DNA from: Sphingopyxis sp. LC363 | GTDB lineage: Bacteria > Pseudomonadota > Alphaproteobacteria > Sphingomonadales > Sphingomonadaceae | DNA length: 64,000 nucleotides | NCBI RefSeq assembly: GCF_000756385.1 | Contig: NZ_JNFC01000009.1 | Location: 1-64,000, forward strand | Reading direction: 5' to 3' | Shown here: positions 26,587-34,714 of the stretch, piece by piece | Layout of the letters: every line of letters begins with the position of its first letter | How positions within the stretch are numbered: the stretch's first letter is position 1 | Translations under genes and position numbers: made by a program | The notes under the pieces: model-generated | Database searches by the model: none | What the model saw: the letters and a program-made list of their open reading frames with translations, nothing else | Told to the model about the DNA's origin: nothing

Positions 26587-27327
26587 ATGGCAATGCGGGG
26601 CCCGAAAATTGATACAATAGTATTTGACCTTGACGGGACGCTTGTCGACACGGCTCCCGATCTCATTGCTGCGCTCAATCATTCGCTGGAAGTCCTTGGC
26701 CGGCCTACCGTCGAGCCGATGCTCGTGCGCCCCCTTGCCGGCCACGGCGCGCGCGCGCTGCTGGATGCAGGACTGACGCTTAGCGGAGATGCGCCGGAGG
26801 AACTGATCGCACGAGCCATTCCCGTATTCTTGGAACACTATGCCGACAATATTTGTACGTTTTCGGCACCCTATCCGGGACTGGAACTCGCGCTCGAAGA
26901 GTTGCGGATCGAGGGCTTCAGGCTCGCGATTTGCACCAATAAGCCGGAGGGACTTGCGAACCATCTGGTCGAAGCGCTCGGCTGGGCTGGTGTGTTCGAC
27001 GCTATTATCGGTGGCGACACATTGCCTGTTCGAAAACCCGATCCACTACCGTTGCTCACCGCAATTACGCAGGCCAAAGGGGCCAAGGCCATCTATGTTG
27101 GAGATTCGGCGGTCGATGTAGCGACAGCGAGAGCCGCGGCGATGCCGTCGATTGCTGTCGGCTTCGGATTTTCCGACGTGTGCGCCAGCCAGCTTGGCGC
27201 GGATTTGCACATCGATCATTTCGACATGCTCCCCGCCGCCGTGCGGTCGATCATTGCACCCGCCACACTGATCGCACAGCGCGTGAGTCTCGACCTTGAC
27301 TCCGGTCAGGCGACCGTCGCCGTCTGA
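26587..27327 (+). CDS. HAD-family phosphatase (Gph-like; possible MurNAc-6-P phosphatase)
   Basis: 246 residues. HAD motif I is FDLDGTLVDT, the cap helical domain follows, motif II is ICTNKPEG, and motifs III/IV are GGDTLPVRKPDP and YVGDSAVDVATA. Annotated in general as phosphoglycolate phosphatase. In Pseudomonas the Gph-like protein MupP dephosphorylates MurNAc-6-P in peptidoglycan recycling, and the position between murQ/nagA and anmK makes that substrate, or another sugar phosphate, plausible here (inference). Start at 26587 is chosen because the family N-terminus begins just before IDTIVFDLDG; an ATG at 26521 would add 22 atypical residues. The 3' end overlaps the convergent anmK by 22 bp. 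Confidence 0.75.
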   Translation: MAMRGPKIDTIVFDLDGTLVDTAPDLIAALNHSLEVLGRPTVEPMLVRPLAGHGARALLDAGLTLSGDAPEELIARAIPVFLEHYADNICTFSAPYPGLELALEELRIEGFRLAICTNKPEGLANHLVEALGWAGVFDAIIGGDTLPVRKPDPLPLLTAITQAKGAKAIYVGDSAVDVATARAAAMPSIAVGFGFSDVCASQLGADLHIDHFDMLPAAVRSIIAPATLIAQRVSLDLDSGQATVAV

Positions 27328-28403
27328 GCCTTGTAGAGCTTTCCGGCCGTGGTGGGGCTGGGCGCGCCCGTCGTGTTCGGGAAGGTCACCGGCAACCCCC
27401 GAACCGAGCGCGCCGCGATAAATCCGATGGCTTCGGCTTCGATAAAATCTCCGCGCAACCCGAAATCGTCAGCGCTTTCACAAGCGCCAAGCACTTCTCG
27501 CAAGGCCTCCATTATGACGGGATTATGTCGCCCGCCACCGCAAATGATCCATAGTTCCGGTTGTTCGGGGAGCTGGCGTGCGCCCAGCGCCACGGAATTG
27601 GCGGTAAACGCGACCAACGTCGCCGCTGCGTCGGCGGCCGAGAGATCATCCACGATATCGAGCGGAAAGTCGTAGCGATCCAACGACTTCGGGCCTTCAC
27701 GCTCGAAATAGGGATGCGCAAGTAAATGACTCAGCACTGCCTGATTGACCTCTCCGCTCGCGGCCAGCGCTCCGCCATCATCATATCGGCCAAGACCGCG
27801 CTTCTGGACCGTGAGATCGAGCATCCCATTGCCGGGCCCGGTATCGAGTGCGATGATTTGTTCATCGCTGCCAATGAACGTGAAATTCGCGACGCCGCCT
27901 ACATTGAGAAAGGCGATTGGACCTGACTTCCCGATCTTCCGTGCCAGTGCGGCGTGATAGATGGGAACAAGAGGCGCGCCCTCTCCGCCAACGGCCATAT
28001 CGGCCTGCCGAACGTCCGCGACAACGTCAACGCCGAGCGTATTGGCGATTCTTGCAGGGTCGCCAATCTGGATCGTCAACCCGCGGTCGGGCCGGTGAAG
28101 GACGGTTTGGCCGTGATAACCGATCAATTCGATCTTACCGGCCCCCGGTTTGGAGAGAAGTTCGCGCGCGCAGCGTACATGCGCGCTGACAATGATATCG
28201 TCAGCCTCCGCCAACAGTCTCGGTTCGGCCGTACCGGTCGCCACAAACTGTTCGGTGGCGTCTTTGACGATGGCGCGCTCTGCGGTCGAGAATGAGGTGA
28301 GGTGCGTCGGGCCGAAGTCGTCGATTGCTTCGCCATCGGAACTCAAAATGGCCGCATCAACGCCATCGAGCGATGTCCCGCTCATGAAACCAAGAATGCG
28401 CAT
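27306..28403 (-). CDS. anmK: Anhydro-N-acetylmuramic acid kinase
   Basis: 365 residues. Motifs: MRILGFMSGTSLDGVDAA, GYHGQTVLHRPD, TIQIGDPARIAN, DVRQADMAVGGEGAPLVP, FLNVGGVANFTFI, ALDTGPGNGMLDL, ICGGGRHNP and FIEAEAIGFIA. AnmK hydrolyses and phosphorylates 1,6-anhydroMurNAc, the product of lytic transglycosylases, to MurNAc-6-phosphate, the substrate of MurQ. It therefore ties the island to peptidoglycan turnover products. Start at 28403 is the conserved family N-terminus. The upstream region, divergent from the PP2C-like gene, contains operator 3. Confidence 0.95.
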   Translation of the reverse strand: MRILGFMSGTSLDGVDAAILSSDGEAIDDFGPTHLTSFSTAERAIVKDATEQFVATGTAEPRLLAEADDIIVSAHVRCARELLSKPGAGKIELIGYHGQTVLHRPDRGLTIQIGDPARIANTLGVDVVADVRQADMAVGGEGAPLVPIYHAALARKIGKSGPIAFLNVGGVANFTFIGSDEQIIALDTGPGNGMLDLTVQKRGLGRYDDGGALAASGEVNQAVLSHLLAHPYFEREGPKSLDRYDFPLDIVDDLSAADAAATLVAFTANSVALGARQLPEQPELWIICGGGRHNPVIMEALREVLGACESADDFGLRGDFIEAEAIGFIAARSVRGLPVTFPNTTGAPSPTTAGKLYKAQTATVA

Positions 28404-28441
28404 CTCTCGTTCCCCTAACCGTAGTCGATGTTGCGCACCTG

Positions 28442-28458
28442 CTACCACTATGATACCA
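28442..28458 (-). promoter_or_regulatory. Putative amino-sugar operator 3 between anmK and the PP2C-like gene
   Basis: Minus-strand TGGTAT-CATAG-TGGTAG, 11-bp period as in operators 1 and 2, located 39 bp upstream of the anmK start in the 122-bp divergent intergenic region. It could control both genes. Confidence 0.55.
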
Positions 28459-28525
28459 CATCATCAAGCTGCGATATCGGTCGGCGCGCAGAAGGCCGGT
28501 CGCGCGTCTATTTAATGGAGCCGAG

Positions 28526-29398
28526 ATGTTCAACGTCCGTTTGGCGGAGACTCGATCCGGAGCGGCAGCGAATGAGGATGTGGTCGGATATACGGACTTC
28601 GCGGCCTGGGTTATCGATGGCGCATCAGGCATTGGGGAGAACCTCGTCTCAGCTGTCAGCGATGCACAATGGTTCGCGCAGCGGGTCGATAGGGAACTCC
28701 GCGATCTACTGGCTAGCAAGCCGACGATGCCTTTCGAGGATTTGTTCGCGGCCGTCATACGTCACTGCCGGTCGTCCTATTCGACGCTGGCGCGGCGACC
28801 GCCCGCGGGGCGCCATGAACTGCCAAGCGCGGCGATAGCTTTTGTCCGCGCCCTGCCCGAAAAGGTTGAACTGGCAACACTCGGAGACTGCAGGATCGCC
28901 TACCGGTCCCTAGGCGGAGAAGAATTCGCCGAACATGGAGACGGCGGCAATATAGGCCCTTTCGAACACCGCACCAAGGCGTTGGCCCGATCGATCCTCG
29001 CCGAGCGACCTGAGATTTCGGCGGCCGAACTTTTCGAGGAATTGCGGCCACAACTCGTCCAAAATCGAGCCTTCATGAATGTCGATGGCGGCTATTGGGT
29101 GCTGGGTCTTCAAATGGAGGCAATCGAGCGCGCAGATCGCGCCGAACTGCCCGCCGGCGACTGGGCAATCGCGCTAGCAAGCGATGGTTTCCTGCGCCTC
29201 GCCGATATGTTCGCTCACCTTGGGGCCAGCGATCTGCTCTCAATCGAGAACCGCGCCGAATTCGAGAAATGCTATTCCGACCTTCGCAATCTCGAGCAAG
29301 TCGATGGGTCCCTTCGCCGCCACCCGCGCGCGAAAATTTCGGACGACGTCAGCTTCATAAGGATCGATGTGCATACCAATAGTGTGCCAAATGGTTGA
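28526..29398 (+). CDS. PP2C-like protein phosphatase
   Basis: 290 residues. PPM/PP2C hallmarks: an N-terminal RSGAAANEDVVGY, AWVIDGASGIGEN (metal-binding Asp region), AFVRALPEKVELATLGDCRI (GD motif), WAIALASDGFLRL (third metal Asp), and KISDDVSFI (final Asp pair). The substrate is unknown. It is unusual to find a Ser/Thr phosphatase in a sugar-catabolic cluster. It is divergent from anmK, shares operator 3, and is followed after 121 bp by the GntR regulator, so a regulatory link (for example dephosphorylating a kinase or transporter) is conceivable but not shown. Confidence 0.75.
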   Translation: MFNVRLAETRSGAAANEDVVGYTDFAAWVIDGASGIGENLVSAVSDAQWFAQRVDRELRDLLASKPTMPFEDLFAAVIRHCRSSYSTLARRPPAGRHELPSAAIAFVRALPEKVELATLGDCRIAYRSLGGEEFAEHGDGGNIGPFEHRTKALARSILAERPEISAAELFEELRPQLVQNRAFMNVDGGYWVLGLQMEAIERADRAELPAGDWAIALASDGFLRLADMFAHLGASDLLSIENRAEFEKCYSDLRNLEQVDGSLRRHPRAKISDDVSFIRIDVHTNSVPNG

Positions 29399-29519
29399 AG
29401 CCGGCAACCTCAAGGTGCTATTGGACCTTTATCGGTCAGGCTGACGGGAACGAACAGGCGAAAATGCGATTGTTCCTCGGCCGCTTGCCGGATCGGAATA
29501 TGTGCGGAAAGGACCAATA

Positions 29520-30287
29520 ATGCGAGACAAGCTTGCCGGATTGAAGGAGAGCAACGCGCCTCTCTACCTTCAATTGGCGCGCAATCTTCGTGAGCACATC
29601 CAAAGCGGCGGCGTGGAACCGGGCGAGCCGCTCCCGTCCGAGCGCGAACTCTCGGAACGAATGGGCATGTCCCGGGTCACGATCCGAAAGGGCATCCAGA
29701 AGCTCATCGAGGAGGGCTTGCTCTTTCGTCGGCATGGTTCGGGAACATATGTCAGCGATCGTATCGAGGCGCGGGGTGCAATGCTAACGAGCTTTTCTGA
29801 AGATGCACGATCGAGAGGTGATGATCCTAGTGTCGTCTGGATGATGCGTAGCTACGCCAACGCCACCGACGAGGAGGCGGCCGCCTTGGAGATTCCGATC
29901 GCCACCAAGGTCGCAAGGCTCGCGCGTGTGCGCCTTGCGAATGGCGAACCGCTGGCGATAGAACATGCTGTCGTTCCCGCGGAGTTCCTCCCGGATTTGG
30001 ATGCCGTGGGTGACTCGCTCTACGCAGCGCTTCAGAGTTCGGGGGTATTTCCTGTGTCCGGCACGCAGCGTATTCGGGCTGCCTTGGCCACTCCGACCGA
30101 AGCCGGGATGCTCTCGATTGCGCAGAGCTCGGAGATATTGCGCATTGAGCGCCTGACCCGTGATACGAAGGGTACGCCGGTTGAATTTACCAGGTCTGCG
30201 TATCGAGGCGATCGATATGAATTCGTCACTGACATCGCTGCCAGCACAGCGTCGGTGTCACGGCGCGATCCTGTTGGAATGCCGTGA
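29520..30287 (+). CDS. GntR-family (HutC/UTRA) regulator, NagR-like
   Basis: 255 residues. The N-terminal winged helix has APLYLQLARNLREHIQSGG, LPSERELSERMGMSRVTIRKGIQKLIEEGLLFRRHGSGTYV. The C-terminal UTRA ligand domain includes MLTSFSEDARSRG, ARLARVRLANGEPLAIEHAVVP and LRIERLTRDTKGTPVEFTRSAYRGDRYEFV. UTRA regulators such as NagR/DasR bind amino-sugar phosphates. It is most likely the repressor acting on the TGGTAT-N5-TGGTAT sites in this island. Start at 29520 is preceded by GAAAGGA; the ATG at 29502 has no such site. It converges on the kinase gene. Confidence 0.85.
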   Translation: MRDKLAGLKESNAPLYLQLARNLREHIQSGGVEPGEPLPSERELSERMGMSRVTIRKGIQKLIEEGLLFRRHGSGTYVSDRIEARGAMLTSFSEDARSRGDDPSVVWMMRSYANATDEEAAALEIPIATKVARLARVRLANGEPLAIEHAVVPAEFLPDLDAVGDSLYAALQSSGVFPVSGTQRIRAALATPTEAGMLSIAQSSEILRIERLTRDTKGTPVEFTRSAYRGDRYEFVTDIAASTASVSRRDPVGMP

Positions 30288-30366
30288 CGGAGTTTGAGGT
30301 GTGCCCACCACATCGCGCATATCTTGCTCGGTTCCGGGGCAGTTGATTCTCGATGGCGGCACGCCA

Positions 30367-31248
30367 TCACCGGCCAGATGCTAAAGACCCGATGGGCAGG
30401 CCGGCGAGAATCAGGGCGCCGTCGAGCGCGTCGCCAAGCGGCGCACTCAGCTTCTCGACGACACGGGCGCGCAGCCATGGCTTGATCCGCGGTGCGAGTC
30501 CACCCATCAGCACGCAACGGCTCGCGCCCTTAGCGAATATCGTCTCGATGAAGCGCTCGATATGCTGCGCGGCGTCGCGAACGATCGACAGCGCAATCTC
30601 GTCACCTATCTCCGCATATTCCATCACCAGTGGGGCAAAGGCGGCATAATCGGCCGGCGCTGCATCGTCCATCCAAGCGATGACATTCGGGATAGCATGG
30701 TCGAACTGCTTGGTCACCGCCTGACTGAGCTGTGTCGGCCGTGTCCGTCCGTCGAGCGTGCGCAGGGCATGGCGGATTGCACTGAGACCCAACGCCGCAC
30801 CGCTTCCTTCGTCTGAAATGGGAAAGCCGTAGCCGCCGATGCTTAAACTGTCCTCACCGCGCTTGATCAACCCGACGCTTCCGGTACCGAGGATCAAGAT
30901 CGCACCATCGCCGCCCATATGTGCACCCAGATTGGCGATGATCGAGTCGCTGGTTAACTGAACATTGGCAAAGGGAAAATCGAGCGCCTGGATTTGCTGC
31001 TTCATCCCCATCCGATTGATGCCCGCAATTCCCATGCCGACCCGGACGCTCCCATAATCGCTGTCGGCGACACCACCATCCTTGAGCGCCTGGGTGCAGG
31101 CGTCGAGCAAGGATCTGTGCAGCGCGTCGAGCCCGATGCGCGTATTGGCGGGGCCGGCCTTCCCCGCACCCAATCGCAGGCCGTTCGCATCGACAAGCCT
31201 CGCTTTACTTGCGGTGCCGCCCGCGTCGATGCCTAGATATAAGACCAT
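30367..31248 (-). CDS. nagK: BadF/BadG-family N-acetylglucosamine kinase
   Basis: 293 residues, ASKHA fold. LGIDAGGTASKARLVD is the phosphate-1 loop, AGPANTRIGLDALHRSLLDA follows, then GMGIAGINRM, ILGTGSVGLI (phosphate 2), SDEGSGAALGLSAIRHAL, and the adenosine region (VLMGGLAPRI). Members phosphorylate GlcNAc, glucosamine or MurNAc. Here it would make GlcNAc-6-P for NagA. Closes the amino-sugar island on the right and is convergent with the regulator gene. Its upstream region has a CCATTGTGATGG inverted repeat but no clear TGGTAT pair. Confidence 0.85.
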   Translation of the reverse strand: MVLYLGIDAGGTASKARLVDANGLRLGAGKAGPANTRIGLDALHRSLLDACTQALKDGGVADSDYGSVRVGMGIAGINRMGMKQQIQALDFPFANVQLTSDSIIANLGAHMGGDGAILILGTGSVGLIKRGEDSLSIGGYGFPISDEGSGAALGLSAIRHALRTLDGRTRPTQLSQAVTKQFDHAIPNVIAWMDDAAPADYAAFAPLVMEYAEIGDEIALSIVRDAAQHIERFIETIFAKGASRCVLMGGLAPRIKPWLRARVVEKLSAPLGDALDGALILAGLPIGSLASGR

Positions 31249-31299
31249 ATTATCGACCCGCTGCCATTGTGATGGGAACCATGAAAGCTCAATCTAGCT

Positions 31300-31890
31300 A
31301 CTGATAACAAATTCGCTACGTTATCTCCTGCTTTCCTCACTATGACTCCATGCGTGGATGGCCTCCTGGTCGCAAGAGCTTTTCTGCAGTGAAGACGGCG
31401 CGCACGCATCGACGAGGAGACCTGGGTCGGCATGGATGAACCCTGGCGGTGGAGTTCGCGGTTCAACCTGATAGTGCTCGATAGTCCTTTCTTTTCCATC
31501 TATATGACCTCGCGCACAAAACTACTGACAGGACCAAGCTCGGACGTCCTTCTTCGGCGTTGCGATCGCGATATCAGCCGCCAACTTCACACCCCGCGCC
31601 TCGGTACCTTCAACAATCTTGTCGACGATCGCTTCTATCTCGGCGGCCTCTGACATCCCGTTGGGAGTTCCTTCAGCTCGGCTTGCGGCTATCCTTGAGC
31701 ACTCGAGGGGCATAACCGTCGCCCTGCCATGCCACCAACTCACGGAGGAGGCCCAGCGCCGATGAAGCCATGACATGCACCGCTAAGCACATCATCGTTT
31801 CGATTCAGCATCTCGACCGCAGCCTGCATAAGCCATTCTGCGGCCATCATCTTATCGACAATCGCCATCCAAGCCCCCTGGTGCGGAGTC
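31300..31890. other. Intergenic boundary between amino-sugar island and plasmid backbone
   Basis: Nearly 600 bp without a convincing gene. On the minus strand three short, overlapping frames show coding-like composition: one begins MAIVDKMMAAEWLMQAAVEM (about 31869-31741), one begins MASSALGLLRELVAWQGDGY (about 31770-31672), and one ends in AADIAIATPKKDVRAW (to 31522). They may be small plasmid proteins or the debris of one broken gene. No terminal repeats of a mobile element were found. Confidence 0.4.
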
Positions 31891-33120
31891 TCAGTGGGCA
31901 GTTGATGTTCCCGCCACCTTTATTGGGGTCGAACCACTCTGCGCAATCTGCAGACAATCACCGGGTCGCCAAGTAAGATGCTCGACGCCTTGCGTCCGCA
32001 TGAGCTGCTCGAGTGCCTCGTCATACCGCGGCTCAGGCAGGTTGTGTGCGAGATAGACCGCCGTTGCCTCCGCGCCGGTGTCGGTGAGGGTCAAGCTCGC
32101 GATCGGCATCTCGAGGCCGAGATTGACCCGCATCCCTTTCACGAAATGGCGCTTCTCTTCGATCGCTTGCGTGACCAGCATTCTCTCTTCGAGCCGCTCA
32201 TAGGGGATCCATTCACGGGTGACCGGCATCACCGACATCTCGAATATCTGCGCGAGGCCTGACGCACCCATGGAAAAGCTCGCGGCCATGATCAAACTGC
32301 CGTCGCGATCGTCGGACCTCCAAAGCTCCTCTTCGGCCGCGAACCGCTTATGGAAGCGGCGCGCCATATCGGCATCCATGAGGAACGGTCGCTGAGGCAT
32401 ATGCTTGATCAGGATCTTCTCGCCATAGCGCGCACTCTCGATCGAACGGATCTCGCCGATCAGGATCATGATCCGGTCGGGCTCCGATCGGGCAATGGCC
32501 AGCTCCGCGTCCTGACGGCCCGCGATCGCGTCCTTGTCCTCAAGACGGAATGTCTCGGGCACGAACAGCCGCTGCGCGAGAGGGTCGCCCCGCACCTTGC
32601 AGCCGAGCGCTGCATTCAGGAGCTGCCGGCGAACAATGTACCAGTTGCGCTTGCCCGCCATGCGCGGATGCCAGTGGGTGAGCTGCGCTCGATCCCACAG
32701 GAAATGCAGCATCCCGCGCATCGACAGCCGCTGACCCGTCGCCTTCACATCGGGCTTGTCGTTCGTGAACGACGCCGGTGCCGCGCGCGCAGGACCCTTC
32801 GACAGCGGGAAGCCGAACTTGAGCGTTGTCACGCCATTGTCGATGTCGTCGACGATAGCGCTGCCGAGCACCTGGCCGAGCCCTGTCAGATGATCGGGCG
32901 CCTCATAATGATCGCAGTGCGGTGCGTGCCGCGGGCCCGTCCCGGGCCAGCGCGACAGCACATGCCCGCCATGTCGATGGGCAATATAGAGATCGAGCGC
33001 GATGTCGCGCCGGCAGAGGCAGCGTACCGCCTGCTTGAGCCTATAGGCTCGCGCCACCATCGCCTCGAACCCGTCTTCGCCTGCGGCCATTTCCCGGTCG
33101 AGTACATAGTAGCGCTGCAT
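31891..33120 (-). CDS. DUF1173 family protein
   Basis: 409 residues. Start at 33120 (MQRYYVLDREMAAGEDGF) is the family N-terminus; it follows the stop of the upstream gene by 2 bp. It contains CLCRRDIALDLYIAHRHGGHVLSRWPGTG and HAPHCDHYEAP, a Cys/His-rich N-terminal region that may bind metal. Then come WDRAQLTHWHPRMAGKRNWY and a central RIMILIGEIRSIE segment. DUF1173 proteins are typical of alphaproteobacterial plasmids and ICEs; no biochemical function is established to my knowledge. The pairing with the small upstream gene suggests they act together. Confidence 0.8.
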   Translation of the reverse strand: MQRYYVLDREMAAGEDGFEAMVARAYRLKQAVRCLCRRDIALDLYIAHRHGGHVLSRWPGTGPRHAPHCDHYEAPDHLTGLGQVLGSAIVDDIDNGVTTLKFGFPLSKGPARAAPASFTNDKPDVKATGQRLSMRGMLHFLWDRAQLTHWHPRMAGKRNWYIVRRQLLNAALGCKVRGDPLAQRLFVPETFRLEDKDAIAGRQDAELAIARSEPDRIMILIGEIRSIESARYGEKILIKHMPQRPFLMDADMARRFHKRFAAEEELWRSDDRDGSLIMAASFSMGASGLAQIFEMSVMPVTREWIPYERLEERMLVTQAIEEKRHFVKGMRVNLGLEMPIASLTLTDTGAEATAVYLAHNLPEPRYDEALEQLMRTQGVEHLTWRPGDCLQIAQSGSTPIKVAGTSTAH

Positions 33121-33122
33121 CG

Positions 33123-33623
33123 TCAGTCCTCCGGGAGCAATTCTGACGGCAGAAATGGCGTCCAATGTTCGCCGAGCTCGAAGTGATCGCTGAAAGTCGC
33201 CGGCGGTCCCTCTGGTCTTGTCGTCCAATAGGGATTGTCCGCCTTTGCCGGTGTCAGCCCTCGATCGTCAGCCTCGACCCAGAGCATCGCCCGAGCAGCC
33301 ATCAACTTCTCGAGCTCGCCGAACGACGTCGCGACCGCGAGCGGATCGCGGCCCGCGACCGTATACCAGAGGCAGCGCTGGTAGTCGTCGCCGGCACGGC
33401 CGAGGATGCTCGCCAGTTGCGCCTTGCCGTCATTTTCGCCGCGAACGATCCGTTCCATTGCGGTGCTGAGCTCGATGACAGCGCGCAGTCCCGCGATCGG
33501 ATCGATACCGATGCTCGCGCCCGCAAGCGCGCGCACTTCCCACGCCTGCGTGTCGTCATCGCGAATATCGTAAAGCGCCGCATCGACATCGATGCCTTCC
33601 AGCCATAGATCCTGCAGCGCCAT
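33123..33623 (-). CDS. Conserved hypothetical protein preceding DUF1173
   Basis: 166 residues, acidic, mostly helical, with no recognised domain. Visible segments: MALQDLWLEGIDVDAALYDI, GIDPIAGLRAVIELSTAMERI, GDDYQRCLWYTVAGRDPLAV and WTTRPEGPPATFSDHFELGE. Start at 33623 is supported by AGGA 8 bp upstream. It forms a two-gene operon with the DUF1173 gene 2 bp downstream. Confidence 0.7.
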   Translation of the reverse strand: MALQDLWLEGIDVDAALYDIRDDDTQAWEVRALAGASIGIDPIAGLRAVIELSTAMERIVRGENDGKAQLASILGRAGDDYQRCLWYTVAGRDPLAVATSFGELEKLMAARAMLWVEADDRGLTPAKADNPYWTTRPEGPPATFSDHFELGEHWTPFLPSELLPED

Positions 33624-33698
33624 AATATTCTCCTCGTTTCTCTGCCGAACACGATATGAAGATCGGCATCTTATCAATTGGATCGCATCTGCGAATCC

Positions 33699-34292
33699 CT
33701 AATTCGCATCCGGTCGCACTCGTTTTTTATCGTCCGCCTCCAGCCGCGCTCGCGCCCGTTCAAAGACCACCGGAATTTCGTTGAAGGCGTCCCAGCCCGC
33801 TAAACCGCAATAATCATAAAATGCCTGCTCAAGCGGTGTCACCAGTGCATGTCTGTCGTCGGCCGCAAAACCGATTACTGCGACCACCTCCGGGTCTCTG
33901 GCATCACTGCCCCCGATGTAGGGGTTCGGCGCATATGCGACGCGTGACTTCTCGATCACCTTCCGCCGAAAAATCTCGTAGACTGGCTCGATCGACTGTT
34001 CCCAATCCATATTCCCGATCTCGACCAGACGAGCCTCGAATGCCTTGCGTACCGTGTCCAGCTTGGCAACCTGGACACCAACGAGAGCTTCATAGGCGTC
34101 CTGTACAGCCGACCCATATTCGCTCCAATCGTCCTGGAGCGTTTCCCATCGCCTCTCGTCGTCGGCCATGTTCTTCAGGTGAGCCGAGATCGCGTCGCGC
34201 GCGATCTCGGATTTGCTGCGACCGGATTTTTTCGCGGCGGCGGCCAACTCCGCTTCATCCTCGCGCGAAAGCCGGACATTGAAAATCGTCAT
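33699..34292 (-). CDS. Ribbon-helix-helix DNA-binding protein with unknown C-terminal domain
   Basis: About 197 residues. The N-terminal RHH motif (TIFNVRLSREDEAELAAAAK, SGRSKSEIARDAISAHL) resembles CopG/MetJ-type repressors. Residues 45 onward form an uncharacterised helical domain with YAPNPYIGGSDARDPEVVAV. Start at 34292 is preferred over 34298 because it puts GGGAG 6 bp upstream. It could autoregulate or regulate the neighbouring plasmid genes. The C-terminal domain suggests something beyond a simple antitoxin. Confidence 0.65.
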   Translation of the reverse strand: MTIFNVRLSREDEAELAAAAKKSGRSKSEIARDAISAHLKNMADDERRWETLQDDWSEYGSAVQDAYEALVGVQVAKLDTVRKAFEARLVEIGNMDWEQSIEPVYEIFRRKVIEKSRVAYAPNPYIGGSDARDPEVVAVIGFAADDRHALVTPLEQAFYDYCGLAGWDAFNEIPVVFERARARLEADDKKRVRPDAN

Positions 34293-34414
34293 TCGCATCT
34301 CCCGATGACAAGTCGGCCATGCGTAAGACAGATTTGGAAGCCCTGCAAGTTTGTATTACGCCCTCCACGAATCGGCATCCGATGCACGGAAGGTGCGAAA
34401 ATGACGGTGCGAAT

Positions 34415-34714
34415 TTAGCCAGGGGCCTCGCCAAACTGGTCGCAGATCGTCCACATCGAGACGAGAGCGTCGGCAATGCACAATTCGACGGTGCTGACAT
34501 CTACCCCGACGCATGTCGCAATCTGGCGATAACTCAAATCATGTACTCCGTTGAGGAGATAGACCGATCGCGCCAGCGGCCAAACGAGCTGGATCGCGAG
34601 CTTCACTTGGTCGCGGATGTCCGGCGCTGGGCCGATACTCTGCGCAAACGCGGGATAGTGCCTCAATCTGACGTGCAGCCAATAATTGCGCGCGATGCGG
34701 TGATGCAAGATCAT
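34415..34714 (-). CDS. Small sigma-factor region-4-like protein, module copy 1
   Basis: 99 residues. The C-terminal half, SVYLLNGVHDLSYRQIATCV followed by GVDVSTVELCIADALVSM, has the helix-turn-helix pattern of ECF sigma region 4 (SYRQIA ... STVE). The N-terminal part contains NYWLHVRLRHYPAFAQ. No region 2 is present, so it cannot be a complete sigma factor. It may be an anti-sigma-like or DNA-binding adaptor. The start overlaps the stop of the Tat-like-signal gene by 4 bp (34711-34714). It is clearly paralogous to the protein at 35357-35644. Confidence 0.65.
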   Translation of the reverse strand: MILHHRIARNYWLHVRLRHYPAFAQSIGPAPDIRDQVKLAIQLVWPLARSVYLLNGVHDLSYRQIATCVGVDVSTVELCIADALVSMWTICDQFGEAPG

